Counted from the first letter of the stretch, positions 1 to 9,273 are shown. The stretch: 64,000 nt of DNA from UMGS363 sp051881815 (GCA_051881815.1 JBJEQP010000057.1:72501-136500); one strand, 5' to 3'. A program made the numbers and translations. The notes: generated by a model from the letters alone, not told the origin.

Positions 1-2100
1 GCTTTCCTCGGAGATAACGACTTCAAAGCCAAGCTCGGTGAAAAGCTTTGACCAGAACGGGAGCTGCTCATAAAGTCCGAGTGCGAGAGGTATTCCGACC
101 TTTGCTTTCGGTGCGGCAGCCGGCTTTTCGTCTGCCTTTGAGAGCAAAAGCTTATACTTATATTCAAAGAGGTCGAGCGGTTCGGTGGTGCGCTTGATAC
201 CTGCGCCCTTTTCGCAGCGGTTTCCGCTTATAAGCTTTCTTCCGTCATTGAAGGTTATCATTGTAAGGCTGCAGTGAGAGCCGCAGCCGCCGCAGTTGAG
301 CTGCTTTGATTGGTATGTGAAGTTTTCGAGAGCCTTTGCGGAGATGATAGTTGAAGCTTCGTGAGCCTTTTCCTTTGCATAGAGAGCTGCGCCGAATGCG
401 CCCATAAGACCTGCGATCGCAGGGCGGACAACATTCTTTCCGAGCTCCTTTTCAAACGCGCGGAGAACTGCGTCGTTAAGGAACGTACCGCCCTGAACGA
501 CAACATTTTCGCCAAGCTCGTCGGCAGATCTTGCACGGATAACCTTATAGATAGCGTTCTTGATTATCGAAGAAGAAAGACCTGCGGAGATATCCTCTAC
601 CGAAGCACCGTCCTTCTGCGCCTGCTTTACGGAGCTGTTCATAAATACCGTACAGCGTGAGCCGAGGTCAACGGGGTTCTTGGCGAAAAGTCCGAGCTGC
701 GCAAAGTCTGCGATATCATAGCCGAGCGCAAGAGCGAACGTCTGGATGAACGAGCCGCAGCCCGACGAACAAGCCTCGTTGAGCATGATGCTGTCGATAG
801 CGTGATTTTTTATCTTGAAGCACTTGATATCCTGACCGCCGATGTCTATGATAAAGTCAACATCGGGTTTGAAGAATGAAGCTGCTTTATAGTGCGCAAC
901 GGTCTCAACGATACCGAAATCAACGCCGACGCCCGCTCTGATGAGGTCTTCGCCGTAGCCTGTTACTGCGGAGGAAAGGATCGTTATTCTGTCGCCCATA
1001 AGCTTATACATTTCTTTCAGCTTATCGGTGATAACATCGAGCGGTCTGCCCTTATTGGAGGTGTAGTGCTGATAAAGCAGCTTTCCCTCGGGAGTGATAA
1101 GCACAAGCTTTGTTGTTGTCGAGCCTGCGTCGATGCCGAGGTAAGCGCCGCCCTTATATGTATTGATATCCTCATATTCGAGGTCGCATTTCTTGTGGCG
1201 TTCGATAAACTCGTTGTACTCTTCCTTTGAAGCAAAGAGGGGATCGCTTGTGATGATATCGTCGGTCATCTTTGCGTTATCGATGCGCTCGATAACATCA
1301 TCAAGAGAATATTCGTCCGAAACCTCGTTAGCGTGAAGTGCGCAGCCGTAAGCCATAAAGCAGGGTGCATTTTCGGGGAATATTGCGTTTTCATCGGAGA
1401 GCTTGAGAGTATCAACGAAAGCCTTGCGAAGTCCCTTCTGGAACGAAAGAGGGCCGCCGAGGAAAAGTATCTTTCCCTTTATCTGTCTGCCCTGCGCAAG
1501 ACCCGAAACAGTCTGGTCAACGACAGCCTGGAAGATCGAAGCTGCAACGTCCTCACGGCGAGCGCCCTGATTGAGAAGCGGCTGTATATCGGATTTTGCA
1601 AAAACTCCGCAGCGTGAAGCGATAGGGTAGACCTTTTCCGCATTTAGCGCAAGCTTATCCATCTCATCGGTAGTAATGCCGAGGAGCGTTGCCATCTGGT
1701 CGATGAAAGCGCCCGTACCGCCTGCGCAGGAGCCGTTCATTCGCTGCTCAACTCCGCCCGTAAGGAAGATTATCTTTGCGTCCTCACCGCCGAGCTCGAT
1801 AACGACATCGGCGTCGGGGTAGCTTTCCTTTACTGCGATGAATGCACCGAAAACCTCCTGAACGAACGGAAGCTCGGAGGCGTTCGCAAGCCCAAGACCT
1901 GCGGAGCCTGTTATCGAAAGCTTGAATCTTGCGTCGGGATAGTTCTTTGCGATAATTTCAAGCTGTGATTTTACGGTTTCCTTGACCTTTGAAAAATGTC
2001 TTTCGTATTTTGAGTAGATCATCTTCTTGTTTTCGTCAAGGATAACGGTTTTAACGGTAGTTGAGCCGACATCGACTCCGAGTGCATAGACTTTGTTCAT
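1..2100 (-). CDS. 2-hydroxyacyl-CoA dehydratase activase-type ATPase (partial, C-terminus outside window)
   Basis: The minus-strand frame starts at an ATG at 2100 and is open to the window edge (700 codons seen). There are two tandem ASKHA ATPase domains of the BadF/BadG/BcrA/BcrD type. The first has GVDVGSTTVK near residue 8, GGEDAKI near 104 and SCAGGTGAF with Cys125, the usual ligand of the [4Fe-4S] cluster shared by the dimer. The second has GIDAGSTTTK, GGQDIK and NEACSSGCGSF. A Cys-rich segment (NCGGCGSHC) follows, so this is the long form that carries extra C-terminal domains. Known members hydrolyse ATP to drive electron transfer into 2-hydroxyacyl-CoA dehydratases, but many long forms have no known substrate. 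It lies 26 bp downstream of the shikimate kinase gene on the same strand. Family call is firm; substrate unknown. Confidence 0.9.
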   Translation of the reverse strand, partial: MNKVYALGVDVGSTTVKTVILDENKKMIYSKYERHFSKVKETVKSQLEIIAKNYPDARFKLSITGSAGLGLANASELPFVQEVFGAFIAVKESYPDADVVIELGGEDAKIIFLTGGVEQRMNGSCAGGTGAFIDQMATLLGITTDEMDKLALNAEKVYPIASRCGVFAKSDIQPLLNQGARREDVAASIFQAVVDQTVSGLAQGRQIKGKILFLGGPLSFQKGLRKAFVDTLKLSDENAIFPENAPCFMAYGCALHANEVSDEYSLDDVIERIDNAKMTDDIITSDPLFASKEEYNEFIERHKKCDLEYEDINTYKGGAYLGIDAGSTTTKLVLITPEGKLLYQHYTSNKGRPLDVITDKLKEMYKLMGDRITILSSAVTGYGEDLIRAGVGVDFGIVETVAHYKAASFFKPDVDFIIDIGGQDIKCFKIKNHAIDSIMLNEACSSGCGSFIQTFALALGYDIADFAQLGLFAKNPVDLGSRCTVFMNSSVKQAQKDGASVEDISAGLSSSIIKNAIYKVIRARSADELGENVVVQGGTFLNDAVLRAFEKELGKNVVRPAIAGLMGAFGAALYAKEKAHEASTIISAKALENFTYQSKQLNCGGCGSHCSLTMITFNDGRKLISGNRCEKGAGIKRTTEPLDLFEYKYKLLLSKADEKPAAAPKAKVGIPLALGLYEQLPFWSKLFTELGFEVVISEES

Positions 2101-2126
2101 TTATTCATTTCCTCTCGGATCAAATT

Positions 2127-2639
2127 TTATATTTTCAAAGCATTGATTATTCTTTCGGCGATCTCTTCGGGAGAACCGCTTCCGTCCGCCGTGAGAGCGG
2201 AATTTTCCTTATATACGGGGGCTCTGCCTTCAAAGATGAGCCCCAGTTCTTCCTTTGTATTGTTCGCAACGATCGGACGGTTTTTATCGCCCGAGATCCT
2301 TGCATAGCAGCGTTCAAACGGAACATCAATAAAAACGACCGTTCCTGCCGAATTGGCGATATCGGCGTTGATCTTACGCAGCATTGCTCCGCCTCCGCAG
2401 GCGATGACTCCCGACTTTTCCGAAAGCTCCTTTACGGCTTCGGTTTCGGCATTGCGGAAATAATCCTCGCCCTTTTCTGCGAACATCTGCGGGATGGACA
2501 TTCCCTGTTTTTCAACTATATATTCATCCATATCGACAAAGCCGCAGCCGAGCTTTTTCGCAAGCAGCTTTCCTACGGTCGATTTTCCGCAGCCCATAAA
2601 GCCGCAGAGGAAAACAGTATTCTTCTTATTATTATTCAT
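2127..2639 (-). CDS. aroK: Shikimate kinase
   Basis: 170 aa, usual length for the family. It phosphorylates shikimate at the 3-hydroxyl with ATP in the chorismate pathway. The Walker A loop GFMGCGKST lies near residues 13-21, followed by the substrate-binding DMDEYI (Asp near 36), the conserved FRNAE segment (Arg near 62), the GGGA glycine loop near 84-87 and the lid segment with Arg near 119-121. The start has a GGGAG ribosome site 9 bases upstream. It sits between an unrecognised gene pair and the dehydratase activase, all on one strand with short gaps; no other aro gene is in the window. Confidence 0.95.
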   Translation of the reverse strand: MNNNKKNTVFLCGFMGCGKSTVGKLLAKKLGCGFVDMDEYIVEKQGMSIPQMFAEKGEDYFRNAETEAVKELSEKSGVIACGGGAMLRKINADIANSAGTVVFIDVPFERCYARISGDKNRPIVANNTKEELGLIFEGRAPVYKENSALTADGSGSPEEIAERIINALKI

Positions 2640-2657
2640 AAGTCTTTTCTCCCATAA

Positions 2658-3305
2658 TTATTCCTCGTCTGCCGTCTGCGTTTCATCAGCATATTCGAGC
2701 AGCTTTTCGGACAAGCCGTCCTCCATGCAGGTATAGAACACCGCAAAGAGCGTATCACAAAATCCGAGCAGGAACATATTCTTGTTTGTTATCACCGACA
2801 GCGAAGGAACACTGCTCAAAATATACGATTTGAACCAGTCCGCAGTGAACGGAGGAAGCTTCTTTCCTTTCCGCACGAGGTATTTCGTTTCAAGGAAGGA
2901 TTCCGTTATTATCTCACGGTAATTTTCCGCTCCCTTGTCAAGCACGGCGTTGTAAAGCCTGTAAAGCTGATCGTCCGTCATAACGTCATCGCCGTTTTTG
3001 ACATTTTTCAGCACGGGTATCCTCACTGCAAGGCTGAAAACCATAAGCGGAAGGACCTTATTATATTCCTCGCTCTGCATCTGGCGGCAGGTGTAATCGT
3101 CAATGCGAAGTCCGAGCGAACGAAGTCCGTCCGTTTCGGGGAAGTTGTTGATAATTATTTTCAGTACATCTCTTATATCGACATTGTAAAAATCGTTTTC
3201 GGCAAGCGAATAGATATATTTCACGGAGTTATAAAGGCAGACGCCGCTTTTTACGATATAGTCGGCAAGTCCGTTTATAGCTGCGTTCTCGTTGATGAAA
3301 TTCAT
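2658..3305 (-). CDS. Hypothetical protein, 215 aa
   Basis: Not recognised. The predicted protein is mostly helical, acidic, and has no signal peptide or clear membrane segment. Its start overlaps the stop of the upstream 560-aa gene by four bases (ATGA), so the two are probably translationally coupled and functionally linked. It ends in an acidic tail (DEEE). The shikimate kinase gene follows after 18 bp. The coding call rests on the unbroken frame, codon usage like its neighbours and the coupled start. Confidence 0.75.
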   Translation of the reverse strand: MNFINENAAINGLADYIVKSGVCLYNSVKYIYSLAENDFYNVDIRDVLKIIINNFPETDGLRSLGLRIDDYTCRQMQSEEYNKVLPLMVFSLAVRIPVLKNVKNGDDVMTDDQLYRLYNAVLDKGAENYREIITESFLETKYLVRKGKKLPPFTADWFKSYILSSVPSLSVITNKNMFLLGFCDTLFAVFYTCMEDGLSEKLLEYADETQTADEE

Positions 3306-4984
3306 TCGCTCTCACCGTCCTTTTTGGGATCCTTTAAACCGTAAGCCTCTTCACGGGTCATCCTCGTCCAGGTGTATTCCTTTACCTCGGGTTCGGGTTT
3401 CGGAGCCGTTTCTTCCTCACCGTCATCACCGAACCGTCCTGCCATGAATGCATCGGCAAGGCTGTCGAAGGTTTCGGGCTTGAACGGCTTTATTATTCGG
3501 ACAGAGCCTGCGTCAGCCTTTATTACCTCGGTTAGAGGTTCGGGCTTATTTGATTCGGATTTTGCGGATTCTTCGGCTTTCGGGGTATTTTCCTGCGGCG
3601 ATACCTTTTCCGAAGCGGTCACATCCTCGGGATAGCGGAACTGCGTCTGGGCGGTCATCCTGCCCTTTTTCACCTCGGCGCAGAGCTTGTCGGAGTAATC
3701 AAGGAATTCGCATAGCTGTTCCGAAGTAGCTTCACCAGCCTTGATGTTTTTCTTCATGTCGGAAAGGTATCTGCTCCATTCGTGGAACTCCTTTTCGTCC
3801 ATAGCCTTTCCGACACGCTTATAAAGCGCATTGTATATCTTCTGACCTCTCTTTTCAAGCTCGGGAGGTATCTGTTCGGGCTTTTTAGGCTCTTCGGGAA
3901 CGGTTTCAACGGTTTCTTCCGCCTTTTCGGAGGCTTTGAGAGTTTCCGAAGCTTCGGCAATTGCCTTTAACAAAGCGTCTGCCTGCTGTCGGCAGGTCAT
4001 TCCCGAGCTGTTTATCCTGTTGCAGAGGAAGCTGTCATCATCGGCGGCGAAGAATTTTCCACATTCCTCGCATCTTCGGAAAACAAGACCATTTTTCATT
4101 ATAAGATCAAATTCAAGATCAATTATCGCCTTGAAGCTGTCGGGGAGATACACCTCATCGGGGTTATCCGCCATAGCTTCGAGCGCAAATTTCATATCTA
4201 TCTCACCGGGGCGCTTCATTCCTCGGACAAAATCATAAGCGTCCATTGCAAGCTTGTCCTTGAGGTACTCACAGTTTTTTCCCTCGGGAACGGACATATC
4301 TCCGCCAAGCTTGAATGCCTCTGAGAAGCGGCGGTAAACTGCCTTTGCGACCTTTGCATTCATAAACGCGGCTGTCGGAGTAAGTCCCGGGTTGCAGACC
4401 GCAACGGACGGAAGATTCTTTCCGACCATTCCAAGCTCATTCGCAGCGACCGAGTAAGAAACATCAAAATATTCCTTTCGCACCTTCAAGGTCTGCGGCG
4501 AGTCGGGCGTCCTGTCCTCGTTTGTGTCATAAATAAAAGCGAGCTTGTTCTGCGCATATTCCTGCAGGCGGACAATGTTTGTCCAACCGTTTGAAGCCTT
4601 GCCCGACTTGAACATCGAGATGCGGTTGAAGATAGCTTCTTCGTATTTCGACTTGGGAGAAATGCAGCGCACCCAAAGCTCGTCAAGGCTTATGCGTTCG
4701 GAATGGCAGATATATTCAATAATGCAGTCGGTAACGATCTCGGAATAATCGCCGCCGATCATAGCTTCGATATACGGATGGGCAGCAGAAATAACGGTCT
4801 TTGCGTTTGCGACCGTGCTTGACGGGAGATGCCCCGACTTTTTGGCTGCTCTGCCTGCGTCCATACATCTTTCCCAGAAATAAGTAAAATCGAATTCGGT
4901 AAAATGCAGCAGGGTCTTGCAAAGCTCCAGTTTAAAAAGATCGTTGCTGCCTCTCACTGCAAAACGGATAAAATTTTCTGCCAT
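3302..4984 (-). CDS. Hypothetical Cys4 zinc-binding-motif protein, 560 aa
   Basis: Residues 1-300 are a helical domain I cannot assign. Cys305, Cys308, Cys321 and Cys331 form a C-x2-C-x12-C-x9-C cluster that looks like a zinc ribbon or knuckle. From about 340 onward there is a low-complexity Glu/Pro/Lys-rich stretch, a short helical segment (about 375-435), and a second acidic linker to the C-terminus. The cysteine layout resembles that of Clostridia proteins grouped as DUF6076, but I cannot confirm this from memory. There is no signal peptide. It overlaps the next gene by four bases. A nucleic-acid or protein-binding role is only a guess from the zinc motif. Confidence 0.75.
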   Translation of the reverse strand: MAENFIRFAVRGSNDLFKLELCKTLLHFTEFDFTYFWERCMDAGRAAKKSGHLPSSTVANAKTVISAAHPYIEAMIGGDYSEIVTDCIIEYICHSERISLDELWVRCISPKSKYEEAIFNRISMFKSGKASNGWTNIVRLQEYAQNKLAFIYDTNEDRTPDSPQTLKVRKEYFDVSYSVAANELGMVGKNLPSVAVCNPGLTPTAAFMNAKVAKAVYRRFSEAFKLGGDMSVPEGKNCEYLKDKLAMDAYDFVRGMKRPGEIDMKFALEAMADNPDEVYLPDSFKAIIDLEFDLIMKNGLVFRRCEECGKFFAADDDSFLCNRINSSGMTCRQQADALLKAIAEASETLKASEKAEETVETVPEEPKKPEQIPPELEKRGQKIYNALYKRVGKAMDEKEFHEWSRYLSDMKKNIKAGEATSEQLCEFLDYSDKLCAEVKKGRMTAQTQFRYPEDVTASEKVSPQENTPKAEESAKSESNKPEPLTEVIKADAGSVRIIKPFKPETFDSLADAFMAGRFGDDGEEETAPKPEPEVKEYTWTRMTREEAYGLKDPKKDGESE

Positions 4985-5089
4985 CCGAATATAGCTCCTT
5001 TGCGGTATTGCATATTTACACTTAATTATAAATTATATCACACAAGCTGTCAAAATTCAATAGAAAAAGAGTAAATAATGCGTAATAAT

Positions 5090-5458
5090 TGCGAAGCCAA
5101 GCAAAAGTTTCGTCCACCTTTTCAAAGGTGGTGGGTGTCCAGAGGGCAAAGCCCTTGGTCGCTTCCGCAGAAGCGAAACACCCTAAACTTTAGCTAAACA
5201 TTTGCTGCAATAACGTAATTACTATTAAATAAAAAGCGCAATTCACAATAAAAAAGGTAAAACAGAACATGAGAAATCGTTTTGTAAACCTCAAATTGTG
5301 AATTGCGCTAATTCTTTTTCCTAAATCAAACTTTCCTTGAAGTGTAAATACACGAACGCAGTGAGTGAATTTACACTTCAACTCAATATGAACAGCTATT
5401 CAATATAAACGTGAAAACACGAATTATGGTAGGAGCGGATTCCATATCCGCCCGTTTA
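5090..5458 (+). repeat. Family B composite repeat, copy 1
   Basis: Modules in order are: M1, a hairpin-rich stretch (5091-5190) with CCACC/GGTGG, GGGCAAAGCCC and CGCTTCCGCAGAAGCG stems; M2, a 75-bp inverted repeat (5235-5309) with AGCGCAATTCAC/GTGAATTGCGCT ends and an inner GAGAAATCGTTTTG; M3 with ACGAACGCAGTGAGTG (about 5352); M4 with TATGAACAGCTATTCAATAT (about 5388); and M5, the palindromic GCGGATTCCATATCCGC (about 5434). The same modules recur at 14405, 15005 (inverted) and 63304. It fills the gap together with MITE A1. Confidence 0.85.
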
Positions 5459-5617
5459 TACTAATAACCATTTGTTCTATGGATAAAGACGGCGGATAGA
5501 ATACGTCCAATCAAGGAAAACGACTGCAGGCAGGCTGCCGCCTGTCAAAGGAGTTTGACGCAGAGTGGGCGTATTATAGCCGCCGTATTTTATCCATAGG
5601 TTAAATGGTTATTAGGA
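5459..5617. mobile_element. Family A MITE-like element, copy A1
   Basis: 159 bp with long imperfect terminal inverted repeats of about 45 bp. The left end reads TACTAATAACCATTTG and the right end reads TTAAATGGTTATTAGGA. The interior carries GGCAGGCTGCCGCCTG and GGAGTTTGACGCAGAGTGG. It has no coding capacity and abuts composite repeat B1. Four related copies lie in the window. Confidence 0.85.
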
Positions 5618-5631
5618 TTACATACTATTCA

Positions 5632-6885
5632 TTATTCAAATTCAATTATCCCGAATCTTCCTTTTGCTTCGAGTATCCTCAATACGCTTTCATCAAGCTT
5701 TTCGGAGTCGATGCGGCCGTCGGAAAGCGCCGCAAGGATGTCGTTGTATGCGGCTTCTATGTCGGATGTGCAGAGCATATCGTTTCCTGCGTTAACGGCG
5801 AGAACGTAGGGACTTTCCTCCGCTTCTTCCGCAAAAAGGGTTATTGCGTCCATTCCGAGGTCGTCCGTGAGAATGATGCCGCCGAAGCCAAGCTCGTCAC
5901 GGAGCACGGAATGTACTTCCGCCGAGAGCGAAGCAGGACTTTCGCTGTCAAAAGCCGAAACAACATTGTGATTTACCATTACGGCAGGTACGCCTGCGTC
6001 AATTCCCGATTGGAAGGGAAGAAAATCCGTGTTCTCAAAGCTCCGGCGTGAACGGTCATCGGCTGCGCTGCCCGTGTGAGTGTCAACGTTAGGACCGTAT
6101 CCGGGGAAATGCTTTAAGCAGCTCATAATATTTCCCTCGCTCATGCCCTCAACTGCGGCAGCAACATACTTGCTTGTGTTTTCGGTGCTTTCTCCGAAGG
6201 TCCTGTCGTAGATATAGTCATCGTGGTTCTCGGTAATATCCGCAACGGGCGCAAGGTTGAAATTTATGCCGAGCGAAAGCAGAAGCTCCGCTTTTTCGAT
6301 GTTCTCATCACGGACAGCGTCTTCACCGTCACGGGCGAGAACTATCTGCGATGTGAACGGACTTAAACGATACTGCGGAAACTTTGATACACGCACGACA
6401 GTTCCGCCCTCTTCATCGGTTGCAAGGAAAGCCGGTATGTCTGCGGCAGCCTGTATCTTCGCCGTTTTTTCCGCCATTGTATCGGGAAATTCATTCTGAA
6501 AATCGCTTGCATAGAGCGTAAAGCCGCCGAGGTGGTATGTGCTCATTGTTTTTGCTGCGCCCTCGGACGGGAATCTTCCGAGAATGATCTGACCGACCTT
6601 CTGCTCGTCCGTCATTGAAGCAAGCAGAGCTTCGGCGGATGAAAAATCAAGTCCCTCGTTCGGAGTCTGTTCGGCATCGGTTTTATCCTCGGAGCTGCTG
6701 TCGGCACTATTATCCGAAGGAGCTTCGGAGGGGATGTTTTCTTCGGGAGAAGCACTGCTTTCCTGCGTTTTTGAAATTGTCGTATCTGCGGCGGTTTCCG
6801 TACCCGGCTTTGATATAGTAGCCGTGCAGCTGCACAAAGCAAGCGACATTATCACCGCAATAATAGTTGTTCTGATCTTTTTCAT
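5632..6885 (-). CDS. Glycoside hydrolase family 3 lipoprotein, beta-N-acetylhexosaminidase (NagZ-like)
   Basis: 417 aa from the ATG at 6885, which follows a GAGG ribosome site at good spacing; a TTG five codons earlier is less likely. The N-terminus is a lipoprotein signal with lipobox LCSC, then a Ser/Glu/Asp-rich linker to about residue 80. The GH3 N-terminal barrel follows, with DEEGGTVVR, KHFPGYG and the ILTDDLGMDA segment holding the catalytic aspartate. KHFPGxG with a nearby His (VDTHTGS) is the signature of NagZ-type enzymes that use a His/Asp dyad. It probably trims GlcNAc from peptidoglycan fragments outside the membrane. Single-domain length fits NagZ rather than two-domain beta-glucosidases. 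Confidence 0.9.
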   Translation of the reverse strand: MKKIRTTIIAVIMSLALCSCTATISKPGTETAADTTISKTQESSASPEENIPSEAPSDNSADSSSEDKTDAEQTPNEGLDFSSAEALLASMTDEQKVGQIILGRFPSEGAAKTMSTYHLGGFTLYASDFQNEFPDTMAEKTAKIQAAADIPAFLATDEEGGTVVRVSKFPQYRLSPFTSQIVLARDGEDAVRDENIEKAELLLSLGINFNLAPVADITENHDDYIYDRTFGESTENTSKYVAAAVEGMSEGNIMSCLKHFPGYGPNVDTHTGSAADDRSRRSFENTDFLPFQSGIDAGVPAVMVNHNVVSAFDSESPASLSAEVHSVLRDELGFGGIILTDDLGMDAITLFAEEAEESPYVLAVNAGNDMLCTSDIEAAYNDILAALSDGRIDSEKLDESVLRILEAKGRFGIIEFE

Positions 6886-6896
6886 AGTTTTATACC

Positions 6897-7046
6897 TCAA
6901 ATTCCGGATCTGTTGTAAGCGCCAAGCCTTTTGCGTATCTCTTCCGATCCTGCCGAGCCTGTACAGTGACCACTCTGTTTTTTCATCGAAGAAGCTGTGT
7001 CAAGCTCGCTTTCTGTTGTATTTTCAATTAAAACAGTTACCTTCAT
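6897..7046 (-). pseudogene. Internally deleted MBL-fold hydrolase remnant, 49 codons
   Basis: An open frame of 49 codons. The first 17 residues (MKVTVLIENTTESELDT) match the usual N-terminus of a clostridial MBL-fold metallo-hydrolase family (MKxTVLIENT..). It then jumps directly to GHCTGSAGSEEIRKRLG, which resembles the C-terminal GHCTG segment of the same family. The zinc-binding HxHxDH core is missing. It lies between the SGNH and GH3 lipoprotein genes, and its stop overlaps the ribosome site of the latter. Read as the product of a large in-frame deletion; expression as a micro-protein cannot be excluded. Confidence 0.6.
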
Positions 7047-7051
7047 TATTC

Positions 7052-8320
7052 TTATTTCGAGCTGAAGCCTATTCCGAGAATTTCGATATTCTTCTGAAGC
7101 GAATCCTCGGCAGGGCGTATCTCGATCTCCATATTTTTTGTTTCCTGCCATTTTATTATCTTGAATGCGTAAGGGTCGCCCCAGCCGTCCTTCTGATTTG
7201 TGTCAACGGTCTTTGCTCTTTCACCGTTGATGTAGACTTCAAACTTGCCCATTGAATCATTGTTGTTGCGCCTGCATATAATGAATAGTCCGTTAGCGTC
7301 AACAGTGAATTTCATCGGTTCATTCGTTTCCTTATCAAAAGCCCAGCCCTTTGTAAAGCCGTCCGCCGAGGATGAGCTTGTGAAGCTGCCGAGAGAATCC
7401 ATTGTAAATCGGCTGTCCGAGCCGTCGTAATCAGCTTCTATGATAACGGCATTTTCATACGGTGCGCCGAATATACTTTCCGAAGGAAGGACATATTCCT
7501 CCGACTGCGTTTTCAGCGACTCGTCAAGAGCATTTGCAATAAGCTTGCAGAAAAGCTCGTGTCCGTTCGGGTTCGGGTGAGAGGAATCGTTGTAGAGATC
7601 CTCCCAGTTTATCGTGCCGCTGTCGAGAGCTTCGGTGAGAGCGTCAGCCGTGCTTATCATCGGGAGAGAATAGAAATTGCCTATGCTTTTCATATACTCC
7701 TGTGCGGAGTGACCCTCTTTTGTGCGGTTGAGGATAAGCACAACGGCAGGTTCGTTCTCCTGTTCGAGCGCAGTTCTGACAAGGGAATCGTAGCTTTCCT
7801 TATAGTCGCTCTCCATTCCGTCATTAACGGCATATTCGACAAAGATTATATCGGCATTATTGTCGAGGATATCCCTTTTAAGGCGCAGATTGCCGAGGAT
7901 AGACGGCGTTCCGCTTATGCCCTTGTTTACATAATTGACAGTTCCGTTCGGATATCTTTCTTTAAGCAGTTCGGTCAGCTTGCTTGCGAAGCATTCATTC
8001 GGCTGAACGGTATAACCGTAGGTTATCGAGCCGCCGATAAAGCCGAGCGTGATCTCTCCGCCGTTTTCGAGAGTTTGAAGCTTTTCGTTTAGTCTGCTTG
8101 TATTTCCGACCGAAACAAGCGAGGTTTCGAGCATTCTTTTTTCCGTTTCGGAAAGGCTTGCATCTTCCTTTATCGCAGGATAGGACAATGTAACAGCCGC
8201 TGTTGTTTCGCTGACCTTTTCCGTATCATCTGCGGCTGCTGTACTGTCTGCACAGCCCGAAAACAGTGAGATGCAGAGTGCCGAAGCGGCTAAAAAGCTT
8301 GTTAATTTAAGTTTTTTCAT
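7052..8320 (-). CDS. SGNH/GDSL-family hydrolase lipoprotein
   Basis: About 422 aa from the ATG at 8320, placed 8 bases after a GGGAG site; earlier in-frame starts crowd that site. The lipoprotein signal has lipobox FSGC. The SGNH block I is GGSITYG (nucleophile Ser), followed by NKGISGTPS, EYAVND and the C-terminal block SSHPNPNGHE with the catalytic Asp/His pair region. A beta-rich C-terminal domain of about 150 aa follows (from ESIFGAPYEN), typical of extracellular carbohydrate esterases. It likely deacylates a surface or dietary glycan; the substrate is unknown. Its start lies next to the phosphoesterase stop (8323), consistent with one transcript. Confidence 0.85.
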   Translation of the reverse strand: MKKLKLTSFLAASALCISLFSGCADSTAAADDTEKVSETTAAVTLSYPAIKEDASLSETEKRMLETSLVSVGNTSRLNEKLQTLENGGEITLGFIGGSITYGYTVQPNECFASKLTELLKERYPNGTVNYVNKGISGTPSILGNLRLKRDILDNNADIIFVEYAVNDGMESDYKESYDSLVRTALEQENEPAVVLILNRTKEGHSAQEYMKSIGNFYSLPMISTADALTEALDSGTINWEDLYNDSSHPNPNGHELFCKLIANALDESLKTQSEEYVLPSESIFGAPYENAVIIEADYDGSDSRFTMDSLGSFTSSSSADGFTKGWAFDKETNEPMKFTVDANGLFIICRRNNNDSMGKFEVYINGERAKTVDTNQKDGWGDPYAFKIIKWQETKNMEIEIRPAEDSLQKNIEILGIGFSSK

Positions 8321-8322
8321 GG

Positions 8323-8820
8323 TCATTTCTCCCAAGAATATTTCAGGTCGGCGATCGCAGTAAAGATACCGCTTTCCGTAATGTCGATAAAGCCGTAGGA
8401 AGGATTCTTTCCGTCACGGGGCATTGCGCAGCTTCCGGGGTTCATATAATATATGCCGTTTTCATAATGCAGAAAGCGTTCATGCGTATGTCCGAAGAGG
8501 ACTATATTGCAGTTGTTCTTTTTTGCGGCTGCGGTTATATGTTCAAGGCTGCCTTTTACGCCGTAGGAATGACCGTGCGCAGCAAATATCCTTGCGCCGT
8601 CCGTGTCTATTACCATAGAGAGCGGAAGTCTGCTGCAATAGTCGCAGTTTCCCGAAACTCTCCTGAGGTCGAGATGCGGATATTCCGCCATTATAAGGTC
8701 GGTTTCTTTTTCACCGTCGCCGAGATGGATGAACATCTGCGATCTTCCGAGATTATTGTCGACGATATCGCTTACTGCGCCCGATTTCCCATGTGAATCG
8801 GACATTACAACTATCCTCAC
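8323..8820 (-). CDS. YfcE/MJ0936-type metallophosphoesterase
   Basis: 165 aa from a GTG at 8820 preceded by AGGAGAG; the open frame continues upstream but without a ribosome site. Metal-binding motifs of calcineurin-like phosphoesterases occur in order: SDSHG at the N-terminus, LGDGEKE, GNCD, AAHGH, GHTH and a final NPGS. The length is typical of the compact YfcE/YsnB subfamily of cytoplasmic Mn-dependent phosphodiesterases with unsettled substrates. It heads a minus-strand run with the SGNH gene. Confidence 0.9.
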   Translation of the reverse strand: MRIVVMSDSHGKSGAVSDIVDNNLGRSQMFIHLGDGEKETDLIMAEYPHLDLRRVSGNCDYCSRLPLSMVIDTDGARIFAAHGHSYGVKGSLEHITAAAKKNNCNIVLFGHTHERFLHYENGIYYMNPGSCAMPRDGKNPSYGFIDITESGIFTAIADLKYSWEK

Positions 8821-8991
8821 AATTTTCTCTCCTTTGCATAACATATATAATAAAGCCGAAGTTCTAATGCCGAGATTCGGCTGCCGAAGTTCGGTAACTA
8901 TTCTATAAGAATAGATTATAACATAAAATATAAAGAAAATAAAGAGCAATCCGTAAATTTATTCTATTCATTTTTTCGGGGGGAAATTTTT

Positions 8992-9237
8992 ATGAACGAA
9001 TTTAACATGAAAAATATGAACGAGCTTCTTGATATTGTGAGCAAAAAGCTTGGCGTTCCGAAGGATCAGCTGAAAAACGAGCTTGAATCGGGAAAATTCG
9101 ATTCTGCAATGAAAAAAATGAAGCCTGCCGATGAAGCTATGTTCAACCGCATTGTAAGCGATCCTGCCGCACTTGAAAAATTCATGAGCACTCCGCAGGC
9201 AAAGGCACTTTACAACAAGCTTACGAACGGAAAATAA
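8992..9237 (+). CDS. Small helical protein, 81 aa
   Basis: Begins at an ATG after a strong purine-rich site (GGGGGG). The product is charged and helical with no membrane segment: an N-terminal ELLDIVSKKLGVP segment and a C-terminal PAALEKFMSTPQAKALYNKL segment. Function not recognised. It is first of five co-directional small genes that end in the yaaL-bofA pair. Confidence 0.75.
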   Translation: MNEFNMKNMNELLDIVSKKLGVPKDQLKNELESGKFDSAMKKMKPADEAMFNRIVSDPAALEKFMSTPQAKALYNKLTNGK

Positions 9238-9273
9238 AAGGAGATCGGTACCGGCAGACAGGAGGTGCTTGCG

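Noticed and set aside
2061..2657. 198-codon plus-strand frame over shikimate kinase
   Set aside because: Fully overlaps aroK, whose motifs are unambiguous; no family resemblance.
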